DNA of 64,000 nucleotides from assembly GCF_009911645.1 (NCBI RefSeq), contig NZ_QWKI01000019.1:1-64000 (forward strand), written 5' to 3'. The stretch's first letter is position 1. Every line of letters starts with the position of its first letter. The position numbers and the translations under genes were made by a program. This document shows, in pieces, positions 1 to 8,018 of this stretch. The notes under the pieces are model-generated. The model was not told where the DNA came from. It saw nothing but the letters and a program-made list of their open reading frames with translations, and searched no databases. The DNA is from Pseudoflavonifractor sp. 60 (lineage in GTDB: Bacteria > Bacillota > Clostridia > Oscillospirales > Oscillospiraceae).

Positions 1-1
1 C

Positions 2-133
2 CTGTCCGGCCACCTGCTGGAGGTCAATCCCTTCAACCAGCCCGGCGTGGAGGCCTACAAGAAGAATATGTTCGCCCTGCTGGGCAAGCCCGGCTACGAG
101 GACCTGCGGGCCGAGCTGATGGCCAAGCTGTAA
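2..133 (+). CDS. pgi: glucose-6-phosphate isomerase, C-terminal fragment
   Basis: Only the last 43 codons lie in the window; the gene begins before position 1. The visible tail contains the [20 protein letters not shown] stretch, typical of the C-terminus of bacterial phosphoglucose isomerase, including the conserved Lys of the VEAYKKN helix. The enzyme interconverts glucose-6-phosphate and fructose-6-phosphate in the cytosol. The gene ends at a strong hairpin terminator that it shares with the convergent ycsI-like gene. The identification rests on a short but characteristic stretch. Confidence 0.85.
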   Translation: MSGHLLEVNPFNQPGVEAYKKNMFALLGKPGYEDLRAELMAKL

Positions 134-142
134 GCAGTCAAT

Positions 143-186
143 AAAAAATCCGGGGCCCGTTCCTTCGAACGGGTCCCGGATTTTTT
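143..186. terminator. bidirectional intrinsic terminator between pgi and ycsI
   Basis: The arms ATCCGGG-CCCGTTC and GAACGGG-CCCGGAT enclose a CTTC-type loop. An A run precedes the hairpin and a T6 run follows it, so it can terminate both the plus-strand pgi transcript and the minus-strand oxoproline operon. Confidence 0.9.
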
Positions 187-197
187 GGATTCAGGGC

Positions 198-1025
198 TCA
201 AGAATTGCGCTGTTTTTTGGCCTCCAGGTAGTCGTTGAGCTGGGTGTTCAGGATATCGGTAATGAACATATGGCCGGGGGCGTGGGTTATGACAATGGGG
301 GGCTTGGCGTTCTCCACGGCGGCCTGGGGCGTGACCCCGCAGGGCCAGAAGACGGTGATCTCGCTGGGATAGATATCCACCGCCTCGCCGTAGTCGGGCT
401 TCATCACGTCGGCCACACCCACCTCCGCCGGGTCGCCCATGTGGACGGGAGCGCCGTGGACGTTGGGCATTTTCACGGTGATATCGTAGGCCTTTTTGGC
501 GTTCTCCGGGGTCATGGGCCGCATGGAGCACACCATGGGTCCCTCAAAGGGGCCGGCCTTTACCGTCTGGATGTTGGTCTTGAACATGGGCACGTTGCGG
601 CCCTGGGCGATGTGGCGCACCTCGATGCCCTCCCGGATCAGCGCCTCCTCGAAGGAGAAGGAACAGCCGATGAGAAAGCCCACATAGCCCTCCTTCCAGT
701 ACTCGGTGGCGTCGGTGAGCTCCCTGGTGAACACGCCGTTCTCATACACCCGGTACCGGGGGATGTCGGAGCAGATGTTGCCCCCCTCTCCCATGTCGTG
801 GGTCTCGGGGGTCCCCTTGATGATCTCCAGGATGGGGCAGGGGAAGGGATTTTTCCTGGCGTACTCCTCAAAGTCGGCGGCGTACTCCGGGGGCAGGATG
901 ACCAGGTTGGCCTGGGCGTAGCCCCGGCACATACCGGCGGTGGGGAAGTCGATGACCCCTTCCCGGATAAGCTGGCGCACCTCGGAGGGCTTTTTGTCGA
1001 TATAGGGGGTTATATCAAAGGCCAT
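198..1025 (-). CDS. ycsI: YcsI-like DUF1445 protein (putative hydro-lyase / D-glutamate cyclase family)
   Basis: This 275-residue protein matches the DUF1445 family over its whole length, with the family's RGYAQANLVILP, GCSFSFEEAL, MRPM and FWPCGVTPQ segments. DUF1445 includes Bacillus YcsI and relates to the D-glutamate cyclase domain of mammalian DGLUCY, which forms 5-oxo-D-proline. The start at 1025 has a strong AAGGAGGT site. It is the last gene of the pxp operon, 12 bases after pxpC. This repeats the ycsF-ycsG-ycsI-kipI-kipA association of Bacillus. A role in glutamate / 5-oxoproline metabolism is inferred from family and context; the exact reaction here is not shown by the sequence. Confidence 0.85.
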   Translation of the reverse strand: MAFDITPYIDKKPSEVRQLIREGVIDFPTAGMCRGYAQANLVILPPEYAADFEEYARKNPFPCPILEIIKGTPETHDMGEGGNICSDIPRYRVYENGVFTRELTDATEYWKEGYVGFLIGCSFSFEEALIREGIEVRHIAQGRNVPMFKTNIQTVKAGPFEGPMVCSMRPMTPENAKKAYDITVKMPNVHGAPVHMGDPAEVGVADVMKPDYGEAVDIYPSEITVFWPCGVTPQAAVENAKPPIVITHAPGHMFITDILNTQLNDYLEAKKQRNS

Positions 1026-1037
1026 GGTCGGACCTCC

Positions 1038-1979
1038 TTATGAATTGATTTTGCTCAGCGCCTTCAGGGCGGAGCGTTGGGACAGCAGCAGGTACTGGGC
1101 ATACTCCACCGGCACCTGGACAAACCGCACCTTGTCCCCCGCCTTCAGCTGGGCCAGGACGCGGAAGTCGGCGGTGATGACGGCGGCGATCTTGGTGTAG
1201 CCGCCGGTGGTCTGGCGGTCGGCCAGCATGATGATGGGGGTCCCCGCCGAGGGCACTTGGATGGCGCCGAAGGCGATGCCGTCGGAAATAATGTCGCCGC
1301 TGTCCCTGTGGGCGATGGCGGGGCCGTCCAGACGGCAGCCCATGCGGTCAAACTCGGGGGTCACGGTGTAGGTCTCGCTCAGGAAGGTCTGGAGGCCCGC
1401 ATCGGTAAAGGCGTCGTCTTGGGGCCCTATTACAACCCGGAGGGTCTGCACCGGCCTGGGGACGAACTCGGGGGACAGGCGGCGGTCCTCCATGCGGGGC
1501 AGGGTCTCCACCGGGGCGCGGAAGCCAATCTGGTCCCCCTTCTCCAGCTTGCGGCCCTGGAAGCCGCCGATTTTGGCTTTCATATAGGTGGACCGGCTGC
1601 CCATGGTCAGGGGGATATCCAGCCCGCCGGCGAAGGCGATAAAGCAGCGGCACCCCGCCTTGGGGGCGGTAAATTTCAGTAGCTGTCCCGCCCGGACGGC
1701 CACGGCCTGATAGCCGGGGAGGGGCTTGCCGTCCAGCGTGGGGCCCAGGTCGCCGCCGGTGATGGCCACCACGTTGGCCCGGTCAAACCGGAGCTGGGGG
1801 CCCATCATGGTACACTCCAGCACCGCCTCCCCCTGGTCGTTGCCCGCCAGGATGTTGGCCAGAGCGGCGGACCGGGGGTCCATCACGCCGGACACCGACA
1901 CGCCGAACTGCTGGTAGCCGGTGCGGCCCTGGTCCTGGACGGTGGTGAGCAGGCCGGGATTCAGTACGGTGATACTCAT
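1038..1979 (-). CDS. pxpC: 5-oxoprolinase subunit PxpC (KipA-like)
   Basis: This 313-residue protein of the biotin-dependent carboxyltransferase-like / allophanate hydrolase subunit 2 family starts with the conserved ITVLNPGLLTTVQDQGRTGY segment. The family motifs SGVMD, AFAGGLDIP and GTPIIMLADRQTTGGY follow. Together with PxpA and PxpB it should form the ATP-dependent 5-oxoprolinase that opens 5-oxo-L-proline to L-glutamate in the cytosol. Its ATG overlaps the stop of pxpB (ATGA), indicating translational coupling. Length is normal for the family. A KipA-like regulatory role is the alternative name from Bacillus, but linkage to pxpA and pxpB supports the enzyme role. Confidence 0.93.
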   Translation of the reverse strand: MSITVLNPGLLTTVQDQGRTGYQQFGVSVSGVMDPRSAALANILAGNDQGEAVLECTMMGPQLRFDRANVVAITGGDLGPTLDGKPLPGYQAVAVRAGQLLKFTAPKAGCRCFIAFAGGLDIPLTMGSRSTYMKAKIGGFQGRKLEKGDQIGFRAPVETLPRMEDRRLSPEFVPRPVQTLRVVIGPQDDAFTDAGLQTFLSETYTVTPEFDRMGCRLDGPAIAHRDSGDIISDGIAFGAIQVPSAGTPIIMLADRQTTGGYTKIAAVITADFRVLAQLKAGDKVRFVQVPVEYAQYLLLSQRSALKALSKINS

Positions 1980-2716
1980 TTTCCGCCCTCCTTCCTGGGG
2001 TGGCGCTTGACGGTGTAGCCCCCCGCCGCCTCCTGAGCGGCGATTTTGTCAAACTCCTTCTGGTCGATGGCGTAGAATTTGATATACTCCCCCGCCTGGG
2101 GCAGGATGGGGGTCTCCCGGCTGGCGTCGTACATCCGCACAGGGGTTCGGCCAATGAGCTGCCAGCCCCCCGGGGAGTCGATGGGGTACACCCCGGTCTG
2201 GGACCCGGCGATGCCCACCGAGCCGGCGGGGATCTTAACCCGGGGGGTCTTCAGCCGGGGGGTTGCGATGGCGTCGCTCATGCCCCCCAGGTAGGTAAAG
2301 CCGGGGGTAAAGCCCAGCATGTAGATCAGGTACTCGGTGGAGGTGTGGATTTTGATGACCTCCTCCTCCGTCCTGCCGCTGTGCTCCGCCACGAATTTCA
2401 GGTCGGGACCCATCTCCTCCCCGCCGTAGAGGACGGGGATCTCCAGCACGTCGCTGGGGGGGATCTTCACCTTGTCCAGCTGGCCCAGCAGGCCCTGGAG
2501 CCTGTCCATCAGGGGGGCGCAGCGGATGACCTCTGGGTCGTAGTGGACCATGAGGGAGCGGTAGGTGGGCACTGTCTCCGTAATGCCGGGGATATCGCTG
2601 CCGCTGAGGGCGATGTTGAAGGCACGAATCTGGGCGTTGATGGCCTCGCTGATCTCGTTGCCGAACTCCACGCACACAGAGGTATCGCCCGTCAGCAGAA
2701 ATCTCACGTCTGCCAT
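1976..2716 (-). CDS. pxpB: 5-oxoprolinase subunit PxpB (KipI-like)
   Basis: This 246-residue protein belongs to the KipI / allophanate hydrolase subunit 1 family. It carries the typical N-terminus (GDTSVCVEFGNEI), the central TPGFTYLGGM motif, KIPAGSVGIAG and YPIDSPGGWQLIGRT. It pairs with PxpC in the PxpABC 5-oxoprolinase. The ATG at 2716 was chosen because an AAAGGAGA site sits just upstream and the family N-terminus begins there; the longer open frame runs back into the transporter gene. The gene overlaps pxpC by four bases. Confidence 0.93.
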   Translation of the reverse strand: MADVRFLLTGDTSVCVEFGNEISEAINAQIRAFNIALSGSDIPGITETVPTYRSLMVHYDPEVIRCAPLMDRLQGLLGQLDKVKIPPSDVLEIPVLYGGEEMGPDLKFVAEHSGRTEEEVIKIHTSTEYLIYMLGFTPGFTYLGGMSDAIATPRLKTPRVKIPAGSVGIAGSQTGVYPIDSPGGWQLIGRTPVRMYDASRETPILPQAGEYIKFYAIDQKEFDKIAAQEAAGGYTVKRHPRKEGGK

Positions 2717-2739
2717 AGAAAGTCTCCTTTCGTCTGGAT

Positions 2740-3996
2740 TTACTTGAAGAGATTCAGAATGTTGGGCACCGACTGGACGCCGGAGTACAGGGCGATGGCC
2801 ACCACCACCACGCCCAGGACGATCATCCAAATGGGGTGCTGGTAGCTCTCGCCCACGATCCGCTTGCTGCGGCTGGCAATGAGCATCACGCCCAGGGTTA
2901 TGGGGAGGATCAGGCCGTTGAAAGCGCCGGCCACGATCAGCAGCTGGGCGGCGTTGCCCACGATGACCATCATCAGCGTGGAGAAGGCGATGAAGCCGAT
3001 GACGCACTGGCGCTCATACTTGGCGATAACGGGGTGCAGGGTCTTCAGGAAGGAGACGGAGGTGAAGGCCGCGCCCACCACGGAGGACACCCCCGCGGAG
3101 AACAGGCACAGGCCGAACAGCCGGTAGCCCAGGTCGCCGGCGGCCAGCCGGAAGGCCTCGGCGGCAGGGTTGCCCCCGTTGGCGGCGTCGGTGATGATCT
3201 TGGCGTTCTCGGCGACCCAGGTGGTGCCCACGGTGCAGGTGCCCAGCACGGCCAGGAACAGCAGGATACGCACCAGGCCGGAGGTGCCGCAGCCCTGGAT
3301 CACGGAGCGGCGGACGTGGCCCACGTTCTCGGGGCCGGAGATGCCGGCGTCCAGCAGGCGGTGGGCCCCGGAGAAGGCGATGTAGCCGCCGCAGGAGCCG
3401 CCCAGGATGGTGGTCAGGGCGGTGAACATCTTGGTCTCGCTGTCGAAGAGCTTGTCAAAGCTGCCCAGGCCCTTCACCACCTCCCCCATGGGGGGCTGGG
3501 ACTTGATGGCCACCACCAGCACGGTGAGGAGGATGACGGCGGCCAGCACAGTGGCCACCTTGTCCATAATGGTCTTGGCGTTCTTGTTCACGAAAATGAG
3601 GATACCCAGGCAGCCGGCGATGACGGCGCCCACCTTCTGGTCCAGGCCCAGCATGGCGTTGAAGCCCAAGGCCACACCGCCCACGTTGCCCACATTGAAG
3701 GCCAGGCCGCCGATTGCCACCAGAATGGCGATGACCACGCCCAGGCCGGGCAGCAGCTTATTGGCCACGTCCTGGGCCCGCATACCGGACACAGAGACCA
3801 CCGACCAGATGTTCATCTGGGCGGTAATATCCATCAGAATGACCAGCACGATGACCAGGGCCAGGGCCGCGCCGTGCTGGGCGGTAAAGGTAGAGGTCTG
3901 GGTGAGGAAGCCGGGGCCAATGGCCGATGTGGCCATCAGGAAGGCCGCGCCGAACAGGACAGAGCGGCTGGGCTTGGCGGCGGGTTGATTACTCAT
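2740..3996 (-). CDS. ycsG: NRAMP-like transporter (YcsG type) of the oxoproline operon
   Basis: This 418-residue integral membrane protein has about eleven hydrophobic segments and an NRAMP / APC-superfamily fold signature. Classical NRAMP metal transporters have DPGN in helix 1 and MPH in helix 6. Here helix 1 reads AIGPGFL (residues 25-31), and the helix-6 region reads GGYIAFSGAHR, so the metal ligands are absent. The gene lies between pxpA and pxpB, as ycsG does in Bacillus. Import of 5-oxoproline or a related organic acid is therefore more likely than metal transport; that substrate is an inference. Confidence 0.82.
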   Translation of the reverse strand: MSNQPAAKPSRSVLFGAAFLMATSAIGPGFLTQTSTFTAQHGAALALVIVLVILMDITAQMNIWSVVSVSGMRAQDVANKLLPGLGVVIAILVAIGGLAFNVGNVGGVALGFNAMLGLDQKVGAVIAGCLGILIFVNKNAKTIMDKVATVLAAVILLTVLVVAIKSQPPMGEVVKGLGSFDKLFDSETKMFTALTTILGGSCGGYIAFSGAHRLLDAGISGPENVGHVRRSVIQGCGTSGLVRILLFLAVLGTCTVGTTWVAENAKIITDAANGGNPAAEAFRLAAGDLGYRLFGLCLFSAGVSSVVGAAFTSVSFLKTLHPVIAKYERQCVIGFIAFSTLMMVIVGNAAQLLIVAGAFNGLILPITLGVMLIASRSKRIVGESYQHPIWMIVLGVVVVAIALYSGVQSVPNILNLFK

Positions 3997-4042
3997 AAGA
4001 ATACCTCCATAAGTTCAGTTTCTCTCTTCTTTTCCCGGGGAA

Positions 4043-4810
4043 TTACACAATCTGAGCAATGGGCGCAATGGCGACCCCCTCGGCCTCCAGGCGGGCGCGG
4101 ATGTTCTTCACAAACTCCACCGCAGAGGGGTTGTCGCCGTGGACGCAGATGGAGTGGGCGTCAATGGAGACCTCCTCGCCGGTAATGGCGGTGACCTTGC
4201 CCTCGGTGACCATGCGGATGGTGCGGGCAATGGCCTCGTCCTTGTCGTGGATCACCGCCCCCGGCTTGGAGCGGGGGACCAGGGAGCCGTCGGCCTGATA
4301 GGCCCGGTCGGCGAAGACCTCGCTGGCAACTCTCAGGCCCGCCTGCTTTCCCGCCTCCAGCATCTTGCTCCCCGCCAGACCCAGCAGGATCACCTCCTTG
4401 TCCACGCTGGCAATGCCCTCGGCGATGGCCAGCGCCAGGTCCATGTCCTTGCCGGCCATGTTGTACAGGGCGCCGTGGGGCTTCACGTGCTGGAGCTTCA
4501 CGCCGTGGGCGGCGGTAAAGGCCAGCAGAGCCCCCATCTGGTACTGGATATAGGCCTTGGCCTCCTTGGGGGTACAGACCATGTTCCGGCGACCGAAGCC
4601 CATCAGATCGGGGAAGCCGGGGTGGGCCCCCACCGCCACGCCGGCGGCCTTGCAGGCGGCCACTGTCTGGTCCATCACCAGGGGGTCTCCGGCGTGATAG
4701 CCGCAGGCCACATTGGCCGAGGAGACATGGGCAATGACCGCCTCGTCCATGCCGATGGTATAGGCGCCGAAGCTCTCGCCCAGGTCGCTGTTGAGATCTA
4801 CCTTGTACAT
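4043..4810 (-). CDS. pxpA: 5-oxoprolinase subunit PxpA (LamB/YcsF family)
   Basis: This 255-residue protein begins [17 protein letters not shown] and carries [35 protein letters not shown] and VHGDNPSA, which are hallmark motifs of the LamB/YcsF (PxpA) family. PxpA contributes one of the catalytic steps in ATP-dependent hydrolysis of 5-oxoproline to glutamate by PxpABC. It is the first gene of its operon, with a strong AAAGGAGGA ribosome site. A sigma-54 promoter lies about 40 bases upstream of the start codon. Confidence 0.95.
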   Translation of the reverse strand: MYKVDLNSDLGESFGAYTIGMDEAVIAHVSSANVACGYHAGDPLVMDQTVAACKAAGVAVGAHPGFPDLMGFGRRNMVCTPKEAKAYIQYQMGALLAFTAAHGVKLQHVKPHGALYNMAGKDMDLALAIAEGIASVDKEVILLGLAGSKMLEAGKQAGLRVASEVFADRAYQADGSLVPRSKPGAVIHDKDEAIARTIRMVTEGKVTAITGEEVSIDAHSICVHGDNPSAVEFVKNIRARLEAEGVAIAPIAQIV

Positions 4811-4850
4811 ATTGGGTTCCTCCTTTTATCACAAACTCACATTATAATAA

Positions 4851-4866
4851 AGCAAGCCGCGTGCCA
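4851..4866 (-). promoter_or_regulatory. sigma-54 (-24/-12) promoter of the pxp operon
   Basis: Read on the minus strand the sequence is TGGCAC-GCGGC-TTGCT. It matches the sigma-54 consensus TGGCAC-N5-TTGCW at every defined position, with the GG and GC pairs spaced correctly. Transcription would start near 4840, about 30 bases before pxpA. The operon just upstream encodes a sigma-54 activator of the NtrC type, which makes chance occurrence unlikely. Confidence 0.9.
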
Positions 4867-4956
4867 ACTTTGAAATCAAAATATTGTGCCCGGTTTGGGG
4901 CCTTTTCCCCCCTTTTCCACACCTTTCAGCTATCATGCACAAAATCCGCCAGGTGC

Positions 4957-4995
4957 AAAAACGCCCACCTGTGCAAATTCGCACAAGCGGGCGTT
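4957..4995 (-). terminator. intrinsic terminator of the symporter-kinase-regulator operon
   Basis: Minus-strand arms AACGCCC-CTTGTGC and GCACAGG-GGGCGTT form a long hairpin around GAATTT, with a run of T residues after the 3' arm. It starts only eight bases past the stop codon of the response regulator. Confidence 0.85.
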
Positions 4996-5002
4996 CAGAT
5001 TT

Positions 5003-6373
5003 TCACCTCTCCTCCCCGGACTCCAGCCGGCGCTTCAGGGTAAAGCGGGTCGCTCCCAGCAGCTGGGCCGCCTGGGACAGGTTGCCCCCGGTGAGCTCCA
5101 TAGCCTGCCTGATATAGGCCATTTCAAAGGCGTCCACCTCCCGCCGCAGGTCGATGCTCCCCTGGCGCAGGTCGTAGATGGGGAAGGTCCCCCGCTCCTC
5201 CGCCCTCCGGCGCACCGGCGCGGTCAGGGACAGGCCGGCCTCCTCCCCGGTGAGCAGCTCCCCGTCGCTGAACAGCACGCAGCGCTCTATTACATTGCGC
5301 AGCTCCCGCACGTTGCCCTGCCAGCCCCGGCGCTCCATGGCGCTTAAAAACTCCGGGTCAATGTCCCGGAGGGACTTTTTCAGCTTCCGGTTGAAGTGGT
5401 CCAGGTAGAACCGGCACAGCTCGGGGATGTCCTCGGGCCGCTCCCGCAGGGGCGGGATGTGGACCTGCATCACGTTCAGCCGGTAGTACAGGTCCTCCCG
5501 GAAGGTCCCCTTCTCCACCTCCTCCTCCAGCCGGCGGTTGGTGGCGGCGATAATGCGGACGTTGACCTCGATATCCCGCAGGCCCCCAACCCGCTTGAAG
5601 GAGCGGTCCTCCAAAAAGGTGAGCAGCTTGGCCTGCATGGACATGGGGAGCTCCCCCACCTCGTCCAGAAAGACGGTCCCCCCGTTGGCCAGCTCCATCA
5701 GACCCTTCTTGGTCTTGCCCGCCCCGGTAAAGGCCCCCTTCTCATAGCCGAAGAGCTCCGACTCCAGCAGGGTCTCGGGGATGGCCCCGCAGTTGATCTT
5801 CACCAGAGGCTTGTCCCGGCGGGCGCTGCCGTCGTGGATGTTGTTGACCACCACCTCCTTGCCGGTGCCCGTCTCCCCCAGGATCAGCACGTCCACATTG
5901 TCGTTCTCCGCCAGGATCCGGATGTTCTGCCTGATCCGCTGAATGGCGGGGCTGACCCCGATGAGGGCCCGGTTGGGGCGGCGCATCAAGGCCACGGTGC
6001 GCCGGTTGGTCAGCTGCTCCATGCCCCGGCGGATAATCAGGTCGATTTCCTCCAGGTCAAAGGGCTTGAGCACATAGTTGCTGACCCCCAGCTTCATGGC
6101 CTCCACCGCCTGAGACACCGAACCGTAGGCCGTCATCAGAATGACCTGCACTTCCTCGTCCAGCTGCCGGAAGTCGGCGATGTGGTCCATCCCCCGGTCG
6201 CTGCCCAGACGGTTGTCCAGCAGCACCGCATCGGGGTGGAAGCTCTCCGCCAGCGCCAGGCCCTGGCGGATATCCGGGGCGGTCTCCACCTGGTAGCCCC
6301 GGTCGGAGAGGCCGCTCTCCAGGGTCATACGCAGCAAAAATTCGTCGTCAACCACCAAAACCTTATACTTCAT
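5003..6373 (-). CDS. NtrC-family sigma-54-dependent response regulator
   Basis: This 456-residue three-domain activator has a receiver domain (1-115; acidic pair D9/D10, phospho-acceptor D53, K103), a sigma-54-interacting AAA+ domain and a C-terminal Fis-type helix-turn-helix (about 410-456). The AAA+ domain shows Walker A GETGTGKE at 166-173, the sigma-54-contact loop GAFTGA at 213-218, and Walker B VFLDEVGE. Phosphorylation should trigger ATP-driven opening of sigma-54 promoters. It overlaps the kinase gene by 11 bases and has its own AGGAGGAG site. The likely target is the adjacent pxp operon, which has a perfect -24/-12 promoter. Confidence 0.94.
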   Translation of the reverse strand: MKYKVLVVDDEFLLRMTLESGLSDRGYQVETAPDIRQGLALAESFHPDAVLLDNRLGSDRGMDHIADFRQLDEEVQVILMTAYGSVSQAVEAMKLGVSNYVLKPFDLEEIDLIIRRGMEQLTNRRTVALMRRPNRALIGVSPAIQRIRQNIRILAENDNVDVLILGETGTGKEVVVNNIHDGSARRDKPLVKINCGAIPETLLESELFGYEKGAFTGAGKTKKGLMELANGGTVFLDEVGELPMSMQAKLLTFLEDRSFKRVGGLRDIEVNVRIIAATNRRLEEEVEKGTFREDLYYRLNVMQVHIPPLRERPEDIPELCRFYLDHFNRKLKKSLRDIDPEFLSAMERRGWQGNVRELRNVIERCVLFSDGELLTGEEAGLSLTAPVRRRAEERGTFPIYDLRQGSIDLRREVDAFEMAYIRQAMELTGGNLSQAAQLLGATRFTLKRRLESGEER

Positions 6374-8018
6374 GGTCTCCTCCTGTTCCGTGGAAGGTCA
6401 AAATGGCCCGGGTCCCCTGGCCGGGGACGCTTTGAATGTTCAGGCTGCCGCTGTTCTGCTCCAGCAGGCGCTGGACAATGGACAGGCCCAGGCCCCCCTC
6501 CTGGCCGCTCAGGACCCGGCGCACCTTCTCCGCCGTCATGCCGGGGCCGCTGTCCTCCACCGTCACCTCGACCCCGTCGCTGGCCGCCCGGCCCGTCAGG
6601 GTGACCCGTCCGCCGTCGGGCATGGCCTTGATGCTGTTGTTAATCAGGTTAATGAGGATCTGCCGCAGCTGCTGCTCGTCGGCAAAGAGCCACAGCTCCC
6701 CCTCCATCTCCACCGACAGGTCAATGCCCTTGTTCTCCGCCACCTTGAAGTAGAGCATCATCAGCTCGTCCCCTAGGGCGCTGAGGCTGACGGTGGTCTT
6801 CTCGCTCTCCCGCTGGCGGGACAGGTTGAGCAGGTTCTCAATGAGCAGATTGACCCGGTCCACCTCCCGCACCATCTCCCGGCACAGCATGGCGTCCCGC
6901 TCCTGGGTCAGCTTGGGGGAGATGACCTGGAGCCCCGCCCGGATACCAGCCAGGGGGTTGCGGGCCTCGTGGGCCACGTCGGCGGCCAGGCGGCCGGTGT
7001 AGGCCAGCTTCTCCTCCCGGTTCAGCTTCTCCTCCATCAGCTTTTTATAGGTGACGTCGTCAATGGTACACAGGGTCCCCCAGCTGTCCCCCTCGGCGCT
7101 GTGGAGGGTCCAGGCCCCCAGCTCGCAGTCCCGGGCCCGCCCCGAGGGGTCCCGCAGCCGCACCGAGGAGGGCAGGACCGGGTCCCGCCGCACCAGCTCG
7201 GCCAGCAGCTGGCTCAGGTCCCGGCCCTGGCTGTCCCGCTCCTCCTCCCGGCGCAGCAGCCCGTCGGCCTGGAGATTCTGGAGGACGACCTGCCCCTCCT
7301 GGTCGTAGACCACGACCCCCAGAGGCAGGTTGGCCACAATGCTCTCGTTGAGCACCTTCACCTGGGTCAGCTCCCGGGTGTACCGCCGCTGACTGTTCAG
7401 CATGGCCTGGAAGGCGGAGGCCAGCTGGCCCGCCTCGTCCCGGCGGCTGGTGTACTCCACCGCCAGGTCCTCCGACGCCCCCGGGTCCCGGCTCACCAGG
7501 GTACACACCTTGCTCAGCTGCCGCAGAGGGGCGGAGATGTTGTAGGCGATGAACACGCTGGCCTGCACAATAATCAGCAGCATGGCCACCGCCGCCAGAA
7601 TCATGTACCGCTGCTCCTCGATGAACTCCGTCTGCACCGCCCGCTGGTCCAGGGCGTAGAGGACCCGCCAGCTCAGGCGGTTGTCCCGGCTGTCCTCCAG
7701 GGCCAGCTCCCGGTCCCCCAGGGGCCGGCGGCTGAAGAGCAGATTCCCCTGGGCGTCGTAGAGGAACAGGCTGTCCCCCCGGTAGCCGTTGGCGTACTTC
7801 TCCAGCAGCTCCCCGGGGGAGCGCCAGTGCTCCCCCGCGTCGATGTCGGCGTTGATGTACTCCACCAGGGCCTGGGCGTTGAGGGTCTCGGTGCGCAGCT
7901 TCACGTCGTACTCCGTCCGGTACAGAATGCCGCAGAAGCAGAGCACCGTGACCATGCTGATGCACACAAAGGGGAAGAGTATCTTGTTTTCAATGGTGGA
8001 GCTAACCCGCCACTTCAT
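6363..8018 (-). CDS. membrane sensor histidine kinase
   Basis: This 551-residue protein runs TM helix 1 (about 15-35), an extracytoplasmic sensor loop, TM helix 2, a HAMP-like linker, a PAS-like domain, HisKA (LAADVAHEARNPLAG with the phospho-His) and HATPase_c. The HATPase boxes are INLINNSIKAMPDGG, VEDSGPGM and GGLGLSIVQRL. The start at 8018 has a GGGGGAGGACC site and gives an N-terminus leading straight into TM1; the longer frame overlaps the symporter gene. It overlaps the symporter gene by 17 bases and the regulator gene by 11. The ligand is unknown; context suggests 5-oxoproline, glutamate or a related compound. Confidence 0.92.
   Translation of the reverse strand: MKWRVSSTIENKILFPFVCISMVTVLCFCGILYRTEYDVKLRTETLNAQALVEYINADIDAGEHWRSPGELLEKYANGYRGDSLFLYDAQGNLLFSRRPLGDRELALEDSRDNRLSWRVLYALDQRAVQTEFIEEQRYMILAAVAMLLIIVQASVFIAYNISAPLRQLSKVCTLVSRDPGASEDLAVEYTSRRDEAGQLASAFQAMLNSQRRYTRELTQVKVLNESIVANLPLGVVVYDQEGQVVLQNLQADGLLRREEERDSQGRDLSQLLAELVRRDPVLPSSVRLRDPSGRARDCELGAWTLHSAEGDSWGTLCTIDDVTYKKLMEEKLNREEKLAYTGRLAADVAHEARNPLAGIRAGLQVISPKLTQERDAMLCREMVREVDRVNLLIENLLNLSRQRESEKTTVSLSALGDELMMLYFKVAENKGIDLSVEMEGELWLFADEQQLRQILINLINNSIKAMPDGGRVTLTGRAASDGVEVTVEDSGPGMTAEKVRRVLSGQEGGLGLSIVQRLLEQNSGSLNIQSVPGQGTRAILTFHGTGGDHEV

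Noticed and set aside
2836-4185. Long plus-strand frames opposite ycsG (and similarly opposite feoB, lacZ and relA)
   Set aside because: His/Gly/Gln-rich low-complexity translations typical of antisense frames in GC-rich genes.
4970-4985. Palindrome TGTGCAAATTCGCACA as activator binding site
   Set aside because: It is the tip of a longer hairpin followed by a T run just after the regulator stop codon, so a terminator explains it better.
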